64,000 bases of DNA, taken from the NCBI GenBank assembly GCA_963739435.1, contig CAVUAN010000006.1:372001-436000 (forward strand), given 5' to 3'. The position numbers were made by a program, and so were the translations under genes. The stretch is from CAVUAN01 sp963739435 (GTDB lineage: Bacteria; Acidobacteriota; Thermoanaerobaculia; UBA5066; Gp7-AA6). The notes below the pieces were generated by a model. The model was not told where the DNA came from. It ran no database searches and saw only the letters and a list, made by a program, of their open reading frames with translations. Shown here one piece after another: positions 34,503 through 43,113 of the stretch (position 1 is the first letter of the stretch; each line of letters opens with the position of its first letter).

Positions 34503-35325
34503 CGGACGCTTTTTATCAACCCGCGATCCGGGATCTCGAATGTTAAGGAAGCCCAGAGGCTCTGCCAGTCGGCTTTTCCGCCGTCAAACGGGATCATCTG
34601 CACGGCCTTGACGAGCCACACGCCGGCGTGCGGCAGGCGAAACGCGGCCCGTCCATTCCGGTCCGAGCGCATCGAGAGCTTCTTGGAAGGATCGCTCTGC
34701 GGCATCGCCACGAGCAAGGGCGCCCGCCAGCGGCTTGCCCTCGTAGATCAGCCGGAACACGAGCTCCCCGCCCGCCTGCCAGGCGTCCGGGTCCTTCTCG
34801 GGAACGATTTCGAGCGTGAAGCCGAGCACGCGGTCAAATCCGGTGTGCGGACCGCTGCCGGCAAAGAGCAAGGCCTTCGCGCAGCGCGCGAAGAACTCCC
34901 GCGAGGGCTTCTGGCCATCGCCCCGGCCGGAGCGCAACAGGATGATCTGCTCCAGGCCCTCTTCCTTCAGGTACTCGTCGAACTTCTGCGGTTCCTGCGA
35001 CACGTAGGAGTTGTTGCTCCGGTACCCGACCAGATGCGCGCCAGCCGACGGGATCGTGATGCGGCCGGCCGGCTCGTCGCCCTCGTCTCCCTCAATCGAC
35101 ACGCTCGCCGTCAGAAGAGGACAGGTCGAAGCGCAGGACGAGCGAGCCATAGCGCGGGAGCGGGTCCCCGACGAAGTGTTGCCCCACGCGCAGCCGGATG
35201 TCGACCGACGCGCCGGGCGCGGGATGAAAGGCCGAGGGCTCGATCCACAGGTCGTGCGCCCGCGCGGCAGGTGAGGTGAAGAAAACCCAGGACGCAGCGG
35301 CCAGAAGCGCCGGGCGCCGGATCAT
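34499..35325 (-). CDS. DUF4198 exported protein (two apparent frameshifts)
   Basis: A periplasmic protein of the DUF4198 family, some of which occur beside nickel, cobalt or copper transport genes; biochemical function unknown. 274 residues after removing one base near 35112-35126 and one in the GGG run at 34719-34721. A signal peptide (ending ARA) precedes HDLWIEPSAFHPAPGASVDI, the family's N-terminal signature with a His close to the mature N terminus that could bind metal. The C-terminal strand is GVWLVKAVQM. It overlaps threonine dehydratase upstream and SCO downstream by four bases each. Confidence 0.78.
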
Positions 35326-36294
35326 CGCGCGGGAACCGAGGCCGCCAGAAACTCGGCGAGCTTGCCGCGATCCACGTTGCCGCCCGAAAGAATGACGCCG
35401 ACCTTCTTGCCCGAGAAGTCCGCCTTCCTGTGCCGCACGGCGGCAGCACCGGCGACGCCCGGAGGGCTCGACTAAGACCTTCATGCGCTCGAGCATCCAT
35501 GTGAGTGTCTCGATCAGCTCCTCGTCCGGATACGAGCAGAACCGCCTTCAGGGTTTTCTGCAGGATCGGGAAAGTCAGCTCCCCGGGCTGCGCCACCTGG
35601 AGCCCGTCGGCGATCGTCTTGGGGATCTCGATCGACACGCGCTCGGCCTTGCGCCAGGGACTGCGCCGTGTCGCTTCCCGCCTCGGGCTCGACGCCGTAG
35701 AGAACGATCGAGGGGCGCAGGTGGCGGGCGGCCAGAGCCGATCCGGCCATCAAGCCCCCGCCCGAGACCGGCACGACGAGGACATCGAGGTCGGGCACGT
35801 CTTCGAGCAGCTCCAGGGCCGCCGTGCCCTGGCCGGCCATGATCAGCTCGTCGTCGAAGGGAGGCACCAGCAGCGCACCCCGCTCCTTCTGCAGCCGCTC
35901 GCCCACCTCGGCGCGGTTTTCCTTGTAGCGGTCGTACAGGACGACCTCGGCGCCGTAGCCGCGCGTGGCGGCGAGCTTGGAGGCCGGAGCGTCGAGCGGC
36001 ATGATGATCGTGGCCTTCAAGCCCAGGATCTTCGCCGCCAGGGCGACGCCCTGCGCGTGGTTGCCGGAGGAGTACGCGACGACCTCCGACGACCTTGCCC
36101 CTCTCCTTCGACGCCTTCAGCTTGTTGTAGGCGCCGCGAAACTTGAAGGCGCCGCCGCGCTGCAGGTTCTCGGCCTTGAAGAAGACGGATGTCCCCGCTT
36201 CCTCGTCGAACTGCCGCGAGGTCAAGACCGGCGTACGGATCGCCGCGCCGGCAAGGCGCTTCTTCGCGGCCGCGATGTCGTCGAACGTGAGCAT
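35322..36294 (-). CDS. Threonine/serine dehydratase (four apparent frameshifts)
   Basis: A PLP enzyme that deaminates threonine to 2-oxobutyrate (or serine to pyruvate). 322 residues after removing four single bases (near 35458, 35526, 35654 and 36086), the size of single-domain catabolic forms without the ACT regulatory domain. PLP lysine in GGAFKFRGAYN; phosphate site SSGNHAQGVALAA; VPVSGGGLMAGSAL; YGVEPEAGSDTAQS; the end reads VILSGGNVDRG. It is the most damaged gene in the window, yet all pieces are conserved, favouring sequence errors over decay. It starts three bases after trmFO. Confidence 0.82.
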
Positions 36295-36297
36295 GTC

Positions 36298-37728
36298 TTA
36301 CCCCCTCTCCCCCCGGGAGAGGGTTGGGGTGAGGGGAAGACTCTCGCCGAAGCGGTCATCGATTGCCCCGACTCCTGTTTGCCCCTCACCCTGTCCCTCT
36401 CCCGGAGGGAGAGGGGACCCCACTGCGTCCTTCCACTCTCTAATCGCCGTGAGAGCCCGCAGGACGATCTGTTCCCGGCGCCTCTTCTTGTCGCGCACGG
36501 GCGAGTGCGACGTGTCCTCGATCATCCCGAACGTCACGTTCATCGGCTCGAACTTCGCCTCCGGCGGCCTTTCCGAGCAGTGGCGCGCGAGCGAACCGAT
36601 CGCGCTGGTGTACGGCACGGGCACGGGCTCGCGCCCCTCGAGGAGCTGCGCGAGCGTGAGCCCCACGGAAAGGCCCGTTGCCGCGCTCTCGACGTAGCCC
36701 TCGACTCCCGTGATCTGGCCGGCAAAAAAGAGCCGGGGCTCTCGGCGCATGCGCCAGAAACGGTCGAGGTGCGCCGGGGAGTGGATGTAGGTGTTCCGGT
36801 GGAGCATTCCGTACCGGGCGAAGGCGGCGTTTTCCAGACCCGGGATCTTTCGGAAAACGCGCTGCTGCTCTGAGACCTTCAACTTCGTCTGGAACCCGAC
36901 GAGGTTGTAGTGCTCCTTGGCGAGGTCGTCCTGGCGCAGCTGCACGACGGCCCATGGGTTCTTTCCCGTCCTGGGATCCGGCAGGCCCATCGGCTTCATC
37001 GGCCCGTGGCGCAGCGTCTCCCTCCCGCGCTCGGCCATGACCTCGATCGGAAGGCACCCCTCGAAGTAAATGCCCTTCTCGAAGTCCTTGACCGGCGTGA
37101 TCTCGGCGGCGAGAAGGTCCGTGATGAAAGCTTCGTATTCGTCTCGCGTCAGCGGGCAGTTCCAGTAGTCCTCGCCCCCGCCCTTGCCGTACCGCGAGAG
37201 GGCGTACATCTTCGAGAAGTCGAGCGAGGAGGCGGTAACGACCGGCGCGATCGAGTCGTAGAAGTAGAGGTCTTCCGTGCCGAGCAGCTTTCCGATCGCC
37301 CGGTCCAGGGCCGGCGATGTCAACGGCCCCGTCGCGATGACGGCGTAGCCTTCCATCGGAATCTCCAGCGCCTCTTCCCGAACGATCTCGATTTCGGGCC
37401 GCGCCGCGATCGCCTCGGAGACGAGGCGCGAGAAGATCGTGCGGTCCATGGCGAGAGCGTCGCCGGCCGGAACGGCCGATCCGCGCGCCGAGCGGATGAC
37501 GAGCGAGTCGAGCTCTTCCATCTCGCGCTTCAAGAGCCCGACGGCGTTCAAGGGATTGTCCGAGCGAAACGAGTTCGAGCAGACGAGCTCGGCCAAATCC
37601 CCGGTCTGGTGCGCGGCCGTCTTGACCTTCGGCCGCATCTCGTAGAGGCGCACGCGGTGCCCGCGCCTGGCGAGCTGCCACGCGCACTCCGTGCCCGCGA
37701 GCCCCGCTCCGATGACCGTGACCGACAT
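36298..37728 (-). CDS. trmFO: TrmFO, folate/FAD-dependent tRNA (uracil-54-C5)-methyltransferase
   Basis: Makes ribothymidine 54 of tRNA using methylenetetrahydrofolate and FADH2. 476 residues. N-terminal FAD site VIGAGLAGTECAWQLARRG; the catalytic-region blocks AELVCSNSFRSD, YFEGCLPIEVMAERG, GLENAAFARYGMLHRN and FAGQITGVEGYVES are all present. The last 40 residues (GSPLPPGEGQGEG ... LTPTLSRGERG) are translated family A repeat, very like the tail of the iron permease. Without it the length is normal (about 435). Position between topA and xerC is as in Bacillus (gid). Confidence 0.95.
   Translation of the reverse strand: MSVTVIGAGLAGTECAWQLARRGHRVRLYEMRPKVKTAAHQTGDLAELVCSNSFRSDNPLNAVGLLKREMEELDSLVIRSARGSAVPAGDALAMDRTIFSRLVSEAIAARPEIEIVREEALEIPMEGYAVIATGPLTSPALDRAIGKLLGTEDLYFYDSIAPVVTASSLDFSKMYALSRYGKGGGEDYWNCPLTRDEYEAFITDLLAAEITPVKDFEKGIYFEGCLPIEVMAERGRETLRHGPMKPMGLPDPRTGKNPWAVVQLRQDDLAKEHYNLVGFQTKLKVSEQQRVFRKIPGLENAAFARYGMLHRNTYIHSPAHLDRFWRMRREPRLFFAGQITGVEGYVESAATGLSVGLTLAQLLEGREPVPVPYTSAIGSLARHCSERPPEAKFEPMNVTFGMIEDTSHSPVRDKKRRREQIVLRALTAIREWKDAVGSPLPPGEGQGEGQTGVGAIDDRFGESLPLTPTLSRGERG
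36300..36417. repeat. REP-like inverted repeat pair, family A (copy 3, translated)
   Basis: Units 36300-36337 and 36381-36417 in inverted orientation. The trmFO frame runs through both, and its TAA is created by the edge of the first unit. Confidence 0.88.
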
Positions 37729-37740
37729 GAGGGGTGGATT

Positions 37741-38154
37741 CTACGGGGTCTTGCGGCGGGCGACGGGGATGACGAATCGGATGGAGGTCAAGCGCGGGGA
37801 GAAGGCGGCGATCTTGTTGTCGACGAGGCCGGCGGCCAGACCCGACTTCTGCACGTCGGACCATTCGAAGGGAAACCCGCACTCCTTCATGAAGGGCTTC
37901 TTCGGGAAGACGACCCAGAGTGAGCCCGAGGGTGTGAGCTTCTTTGCGAGGTCGCGGTAAAAGGCCGAGAGCGAGCCCTCCCGGGGCACCTCCTCCATCA
38001 GCCACGCGTGCCTTCCCGGCGGGAAGTCCGCGACCCACTCGGCCAGCGGCCCGAAGATCTGCCGCGACGTCTTCCGGTATTCCGGCGTATAGCCCCGGAT
38101 GTAGGCCGGCTCGCTTCCCGGAAGCGAGAACTTGCCCCAGGGCGTCTTCGTCAT
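37741..38154 (-). CDS. DUF3052-like protein
   Basis: A 137-residue soluble protein. The C-terminal part resembles the DUF3052 family: a strand then GSLWVVFPKKPF, a helix, and GLAAGLVDNKIAAFSPRLTSIRFVI. The function of the family is unknown. The ATG at 38154 overlaps the stop of the two-helix membrane gene by four bases. It sits 12 bases before trmFO in the same run. Confidence 0.7.
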   Translation of the reverse strand: MTKTPWGKFSLPGSEPAYIRGYTPEYRKTSRQIFGPLAEWVADFPPGRHAWLMEEVPREGSLSAFYRDLAKKLTPSGSLWVVFPKKPFMKECGFPFEWSDVQKSGLAAGLVDNKIAAFSPRLTSIRFVIPVARRKTP

Positions 38155-38492
38155 TTCGAGGGCGGACCGTCGTCTTCTTCGCTGTCGTCGCTCGCTCCCG
38201 CCCCGCGGGCTTTCTTGAGCACGGTCGAGAGGCCCAATCGGGCGACTCCGAAGCCGACGAGAGCGAAGACCAGGCCAAAGAGAAGGGGCAGGTACGTCTT
38301 CTTGTCGCTCGATACGATCTGGCGGGAAAAGAGCACGATGACGAGTATTCCCACGCCCATGAAGAGCAGCCCCATGCAGCCCGGCACGAGGCCGTCGGCA
38401 TACCGGCGGAGCATGTTCAGCGTGTCGCCCGAAGCCGAAGGATCCGTGAACTCGCTGTAGAGGCGGGCGAGCGCACCCCGGCGTTTCGTCAC
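38151..38492 (-). CDS. Small two-helix membrane protein
   Basis: 113 residues from a GTG at 38492 overlapping the DUF2207 stop (GTGA). Two hydrophobic helices (about 36-55 and 68-88) are followed by a charged tail ending SEEDDGPPSK. No family is recognised. Coupling on both sides (GTGA and ATGA) argues that it is a genuine gene, possibly a partner of the DUF2207 protein. Confidence 0.68.
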   Translation of the reverse strand: MTKRRGALARLYSEFTDPSASGDTLNMLRRYADGLVPGCMGLLFMGVGILVIVLFSRQIVSSDKKTYLPLLFGLVFALVGFGVARLGLSTVLKKARGAGASDDSEEDDGPPSK

Positions 38493-40393
38493 CAGCCTCC
38501 CCCGCCGCCGCCGCCCGAGCTCCCGCCGCCGCCGCCGCCCCCTCCTCCGCCGCCGCCCGAGCTCGGCGCCGAGACACCCGCAGCCAGCGCGCCGGCGGCG
38601 ACCGCCCAGCCGCCCGAAGACCCTGCGCCGCCCGAGAATCCTCCCCCGCCCGTCCACGCCGAGGAGCCCGAGAATCCGCCGCTGCCCGAGGAGGAGGAAG
38701 ACGACGAAGCAGAGGAAACAGAGGCCGCTGTCGCGGCCTGCGAAGAACCGAAGGAGCGAAACCAGCGGTCGACCGAGGGGCCCATGCCGAAGGCCACGAT
38801 CCAGGGGAACCACGCATCCTTCAGATGCGGGTCGCGTTTGCCCAGCTCCCGCTCAAAGAACCGCCGCGCGGCGACGAGCTGCTTGCGGCGAGCGATCTTG
38901 CGCGGGCCCTCCCGGGTCTTCGCGAGGTTGAAGAGATTGGAAAAGAGCGCCAGCTGAAGCAGGAGCTGACCGAAGACGACCTCGGCTGCCACCGTCCCTC
39001 CGCCCGACAGGCTCGACCAGGCGCTCCACAGGAAGAGAAGCGGCACGATCAGCAGCGAGATCGCCCAGGGCCCGAGCCGGTCCATCCGGCGCTGGTAGAA
39101 GGCGGCCGGGATCAGCGCGACCGCCCAGAAAAAGCCAAACGAGATCGCGATCCCGACGACGGTGCCAAAGTCGGTGTGATCCCGGAGGAGGGCGAGGCCG
39201 AGCAGGGCGATTCCTCCCAGAAACAGCAACGCCGTCGGCCAGCGCGCGGGCCGCCCGGAGCGGTCCTGAAAGTCGGCGTGTCCCTCGAGCTTCTTGGTCA
39301 AGGCCGGCTTGATCGTCGACGCCGGATCGAAGCCCTTGCTCTTGTAGTGGGAACGTATCTCGCTCGTCGATGTCGACTGGCGCTTGCCAAAGAAGAGCGC
39401 GGCGAGAAGGTCCTTCTCGTAGCCCTTGAAGTCCTCGAGGGGGGCCTTGAGGTGCATCGTCAGCTCTTTGCCCGAGGCCTGCGTCTCGATCTTGCCCTCT
39501 CCCTGGAGGCGCGCAAGGACCGCGGCGACCTCGGGCGGGCCGATCTTGTCGTCCCAGAGCGCGCCGGCCTCCTCGGGCAGCAGCGAGAGGAGATTCTTCG
39601 AAAGCCACCCCTCGTCGACGGACTCGGGCGAGGGCCCGCTCGCGAAGCGTCCGAGGGAGGACTCGCGGGCGTAGAAGGCAGCCCCGAAGAGGAACAGCCC
39701 GGCAAGGATCAGGATCAACTTCCAGAGGCGCATTCCCCGGGACGTCCCCGTTCGCGCGGCGGAGGGCGCGCTCCCGCCGTGAAACCCGAGCTCCACTCGA
39801 ACGACGTAGCCCTGCCCCGGCTGGAGAGGCCCGGCCTTCCGGCGGCTCTCGAAATTCAGTGGCGGGGTCCAGGCCGGATCGAAATCGAGCGCGAGGGAGA
39901 AGGAGTCGATGGCGCCGCTACGGTCGGGGAACGCGAACTCGGGCTCGAGCAGGTACGAATCGCCCTGCTTCACGAGCACACCCGAAAGCCTGTAGGCGAT
40001 CTCGTAAACGAGCTCCGTGTTCTCAAACTCCGGGTCCGACGGCCGCCGGCTTCTCCAGCGCAGCGTCGTTGCGTCAGTGAAGGCGTAGCGGTCGACCTCG
40101 GAGAGGTCACCGCGTGCGATCTCCCGCGTTTCACCGGTCGACGGGTCGACCCGGCGGAGGCTCTCAAAGGAAAGTGTCTGCCCGGGAAAGAGGCGGAACT
40201 TGCGCTCGCCGCCGTTCCAATCGCCCGTGAAGACCATGGCCTGCCGCTCGACGACGTGGAGCACGCCCGTTGAATCGAGACGAGCCTTGACGTCGACGGC
40301 GCGCCAGTGAAGGGATTTTTCCGCCCGGGCCGCGCCGGCGCCAAAAAGCCCGGCAAGGAGAGCCGCGCAAAGGACCCGGCCGGCCAGGCGCAT
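38489..40393 (-). CDS. DUF2207 membrane protein with polyglycine tail
   Basis: A 634-residue protein: signal peptide (about 1-24), an extracytoplasmic beta domain with HVVERQAMVFTGDWNGGER (the DUF2207 start), a membrane helix (about 225-243), a winged-helix-like soluble part, two or three further helices (about 385-470), and a low-complexity Ser/Gly C terminus with runs of 12 and 7 glycines and a final Trp. The family is common and uncharacterised. It starts five bases after topA. The Gly tail resembles that of related family members. Confidence 0.85.
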   Translation of the reverse strand: MRLAGRVLCAALLAGLFGAGAARAEKSLHWRAVDVKARLDSTGVLHVVERQAMVFTGDWNGGERKFRLFPGQTLSFESLRRVDPSTGETREIARGDLSEVDRYAFTDATTLRWRSRRPSDPEFENTELVYEIAYRLSGVLVKQGDSYLLEPEFAFPDRSGAIDSFSLALDFDPAWTPPLNFESRRKAGPLQPGQGYVVRVELGFHGGSAPSAARTGTSRGMRLWKLILILAGLFLFGAAFYARESSLGRFASGPSPESVDEGWLSKNLLSLLPEEAGALWDDKIGPPEVAAVLARLQGEGKIETQASGKELTMHLKAPLEDFKGYEKDLLAALFFGKRQSTSTSEIRSHYKSKGFDPASTIKPALTKKLEGHADFQDRSGRPARWPTALLFLGGIALLGLALLRDHTDFGTVVGIAISFGFFWAVALIPAAFYQRRMDRLGPWAISLLIVPLLFLWSAWSSLSGGGTVAAEVVFGQLLLQLALFSNLFNLAKTREGPRKIARRKQLVAARRFFERELGKRDPHLKDAWFPWIVAFGMGPSVDRWFRSFGSSQAATAASVSSASSSSSSSGSGGFSGSSAWTGGGGFSGGAGSSGGWAVAAGALAAGVSAPSSGGGGGGGGGGGGSSGGGGGGGW

Positions 40394-40398
40394 GGGAT

Positions 40399-43053
40399 CT
40401 AGCTTACGCGACGCCGGGGTGTCGGGGCCTTCCCCTCTTTCGGTTTTGCCTTTGCTTTCGAGCCGGGTTTCGCCTTTGCAGTCGTCGCTTTCGGCACCGG
40501 CGCCTCCTCGGGCTTGGGCTTCGTCTTTCCCCTCGGCTTTACCTTGGCGGCCTCCGAAGGCGGGAGGAAGACTTCCTGCAGCTCGGGCACCTTGCCCGCC
40601 GGTTTTTCGAAACCGCAGCCGGCCGCGTCGCAGGCGAACACGTTTCCGCCCTTGCGCTCACGCAACAGCAGGTACGGGTTGCCGCATTTCGGGCAAGCCT
40701 CCGGGATCGGCCGCGCCGAGAGGGTGAAGTCGCAGTTGGGATAGTTGACGCACCCGTAGAACGGCCGGAAGCGGCCCCGCCGCTCGGCGACGACGCCGCC
40801 GTCCTTGGGACACCGCACGAGCGTGTCCTTGACGGGCTTGGGCGGTTTGTACCGGCAGGCCGGATACCCCGAGCAGGCGACGTACGCACCGAAACGCCCA
40901 TGGCGCCGCACGAGCGGATGGCCCGACTCGGGGCACATCTCGCCGGTCGGCTCGTCGGGCCGCGCCTCGGCCTTGCCTCCGGCGATTGCGACGTTGATGA
41001 CGTTGCGGCACTTCGGAAATGCGGTGCAGCCCAAAAACGCCGAGCCCGTCCGGCTCTGCCGCAGTTTCATGGGCGATGAGCATTCGTCGCACAGCATGTT
41101 CTCGAGGTCGGCCGCGTCGATCGTGTCTTCCTCCGGGTCCGGGATGTTCTGGGTGAACGTGCAGTCCGGGTAGCCCGAGCACGCGACAAAGAGGCCGTTC
41201 TTTCCCATGCGCAGCTTCAGCTTCTTGCCGCAGCGCTCGCACTTCTCTTCCGTCTCCGGCACGATCGGGAAAGACAGGATCCGGCGCGCCTCGGATAGCG
41301 GAATCCCGGCCTTGCTGGAGACCATCTTCGACAAGGCGCGGTCCCGGTCCCGCGTGAACGTCTTGTCGAATTCGGACAGGGCCTTCGTCCACGAAAGCTT
41401 GCCTTCCTCGACCTCGTCGAGCTTCTCCTCCATGCGGGCCGTGTACCCGGTCTCGAAGAAGTCGTCGAAGTAAGGGATCAGCAACTCGATGACCGTCCGC
41501 CCGAGCGCGGTGGGGATGAAGCGCCGGTCCTTCTTGTGCACGTACTCGCGCTGTTCGAGCTTGCGCAGGATCTCGGCAAACGTCGAGGGACGGCCGATGC
41601 CGTTTTCCTCGAGGAACTTCACGAGCGAAGCCTCGTTGAATCGCGGCGGCGGCTGCGTCTCCTTCTTCTCGGGCGTCACGGAATGGAGCTTGAGCGTCTC
41701 GCCCTCGATCAAAGGCGGCAGCTTGGTTCCCTCTTCCACCGTCTCCTCGTCTTCGTCCGCCGCGACACCGTAGGCTGCGAGGAAGCCGGCGAATTTCAGC
41801 GTCGAGCCCGAGGCCCGGTAGACCGCTCGGCCGGCGGCGATGTCGGCCGATACGGTGTCGTAGACAGCGGGATTCATCTGCGAGGCCACGAAGCGCTCCC
41901 AGATCAGGCGGTAGAGCTTGACCTCTTCGTCGGTCAGGTACGGTGCCGCCGCTTCCGGCGGCAGGTCCAGGTACGTCGGCCGGATCGCTTCGTGGGCATC
42001 CTGGACGTCGCGCTTGCTCTTGAAGTATCGGGGCGACTCGGGCAGCGAGTCCGGTCCGTAGCGCGCGGCAATCAGCTCCCGGACGGCCGTCAAGGCATCC
42101 GCCGCAACCCGCGTCGAGTCGGTCCGCATGTAGGTGATCAGGCCGAGCGTGCCGCGGCCCGGGATCTCCTTGCCTTCGTAGAGGCGTTGGGCGATCTGCA
42201 TCGTCCGGCGGACGGCAAAGCCCAGCCGCCGCGACGCGGCCTGCTGGAGCTGCGAGGTGATGAAGGGAGGCGGCGAGCTCTTGCGGCGCTCGGAGGTCTC
42301 GACCTTCGCCACCTTCCAGGTCGCTTTCGCGACGTCGTCGCGCACACGGAAGGCCGCGGCCTCGGACTCGAGCCTCGGGTCCGTGCCGTCGAACTTGAGC
42401 TTTTCACCGGCAAACGAGGAAAGCCGCGCCGAAAATGGGGGCGGCGCCCCGGCTTCGAGCAGGGCGTCCACCGTCCAGAACTCGACGGGTTGAAACGCTT
42501 CGATCGCGCGCTCGCGGTCGCAAATGATCCGGAGCGCGACGGTCTGAACCCGCCCGGCAGATAAGCCCCGCCAGACTTTCTTCCAGAGAAGGTCCGAGAC
42601 CTCGTAGCCGACGAGCCGGTCGATGATCCGCCGGGCCTGCTGCGCGTCCACCAGCCGGTCGTCGATCTCGCCGGCATCCTCCATCGCCGCGAGCACGGCC
42701 TTCTTGGTGATCTCGTTGAAACGGACGCGCTTGAAGGGCTTGCCTTTGCCCGCCGCTTTGAGGGCCTCGTGCAAATGCCAGGAGATGGCCTCGCCTTCGC
42801 GGTCGGGGTCGGCAGCGAGAAAGATCGCGTCCGAGCTGCGGACGGCGCGGCGCAGCTCATCGATCGCCTTTTCCTTGCCCTTCAGGATTTCGTAGGTCGG
42901 CTCGTAGTTTTTGCTCCGGTCGACCCCCAGCCCCTTCTTCGGCAGATCGCGGACATGGCCGTAGGAGGCGAGCACACGAAAGCTCTTCCCGAGAAACTTC
43001 TCGAGGGTCTTCGCCTTGGCGGGCGATTCGACGATGACGAGGTTCTTGGCCAT
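40399..43053 (-). CDS. topA: DNA topoisomerase I
   Basis: Relaxes negative supercoils; type IA enzyme. 884 residues from the ATG at 43053, chosen to begin at the conserved KNLVIVESPAKAKT. TOPRIM acidic site DPDREGEAISWH; SAGRVQT; active-site Tyr in GLITYMRTDSTR; five C-terminal zinc-ribbon repeats (CERCGKKL..., CDECSSPM..., CPESGHPL..., CPKDGGVV..., CPKCGNPY...), the third and fourth without a full first Cys pair. A Lys/Pro/Ala tail of about 50 residues ends the protein. It follows dprA after 60 bases. Confidence 0.96.
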   Translation of the reverse strand: MAKNLVIVESPAKAKTLEKFLGKSFRVLASYGHVRDLPKKGLGVDRSKNYEPTYEILKGKEKAIDELRRAVRSSDAIFLAADPDREGEAISWHLHEALKAAGKGKPFKRVRFNEITKKAVLAAMEDAGEIDDRLVDAQQARRIIDRLVGYEVSDLLWKKVWRGLSAGRVQTVALRIICDRERAIEAFQPVEFWTVDALLEAGAPPPFSARLSSFAGEKLKFDGTDPRLESEAAAFRVRDDVAKATWKVAKVETSERRKSSPPPFITSQLQQAASRRLGFAVRRTMQIAQRLYEGKEIPGRGTLGLITYMRTDSTRVAADALTAVRELIAARYGPDSLPESPRYFKSKRDVQDAHEAIRPTYLDLPPEAAAPYLTDEEVKLYRLIWERFVASQMNPAVYDTVSADIAAGRAVYRASGSTLKFAGFLAAYGVAADEDEETVEEGTKLPPLIEGETLKLHSVTPEKKETQPPPRFNEASLVKFLEENGIGRPSTFAEILRKLEQREYVHKKDRRFIPTALGRTVIELLIPYFDDFFETGYTARMEEKLDEVEEGKLSWTKALSEFDKTFTRDRDRALSKMVSSKAGIPLSEARRILSFPIVPETEEKCERCGKKLKLRMGKNGLFVACSGYPDCTFTQNIPDPEEDTIDAADLENMLCDECSSPMKLRQSRTGSAFLGCTAFPKCRNVINVAIAGGKAEARPDEPTGEMCPESGHPLVRRHGRFGAYVACSGYPACRYKPPKPVKDTLVRCPKDGGVVAERRGRFRPFYGCVNYPNCDFTLSARPIPEACPKCGNPYLLLRERKGGNVFACDAAGCGFEKPAGKVPELQEVFLPPSEAAKVKPRGKTKPKPEEAPVPKATTAKAKPGSKAKAKPKEGKAPTPRRRVS

Positions 43054-43113
43054 TCGGGCGTCGGAAACTGCCACAGTGCGCTCGAAAGCGCAAACGGCAA
43101 CCTTCCTGCCAGA

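Noticed and set aside
38489..38720. Polyglycine/serine stretch as a sequencing artefact
   Set aside because: DUF2207 proteins commonly end in such low-complexity tails, and the frame stays open to a GTGA junction with the next gene.
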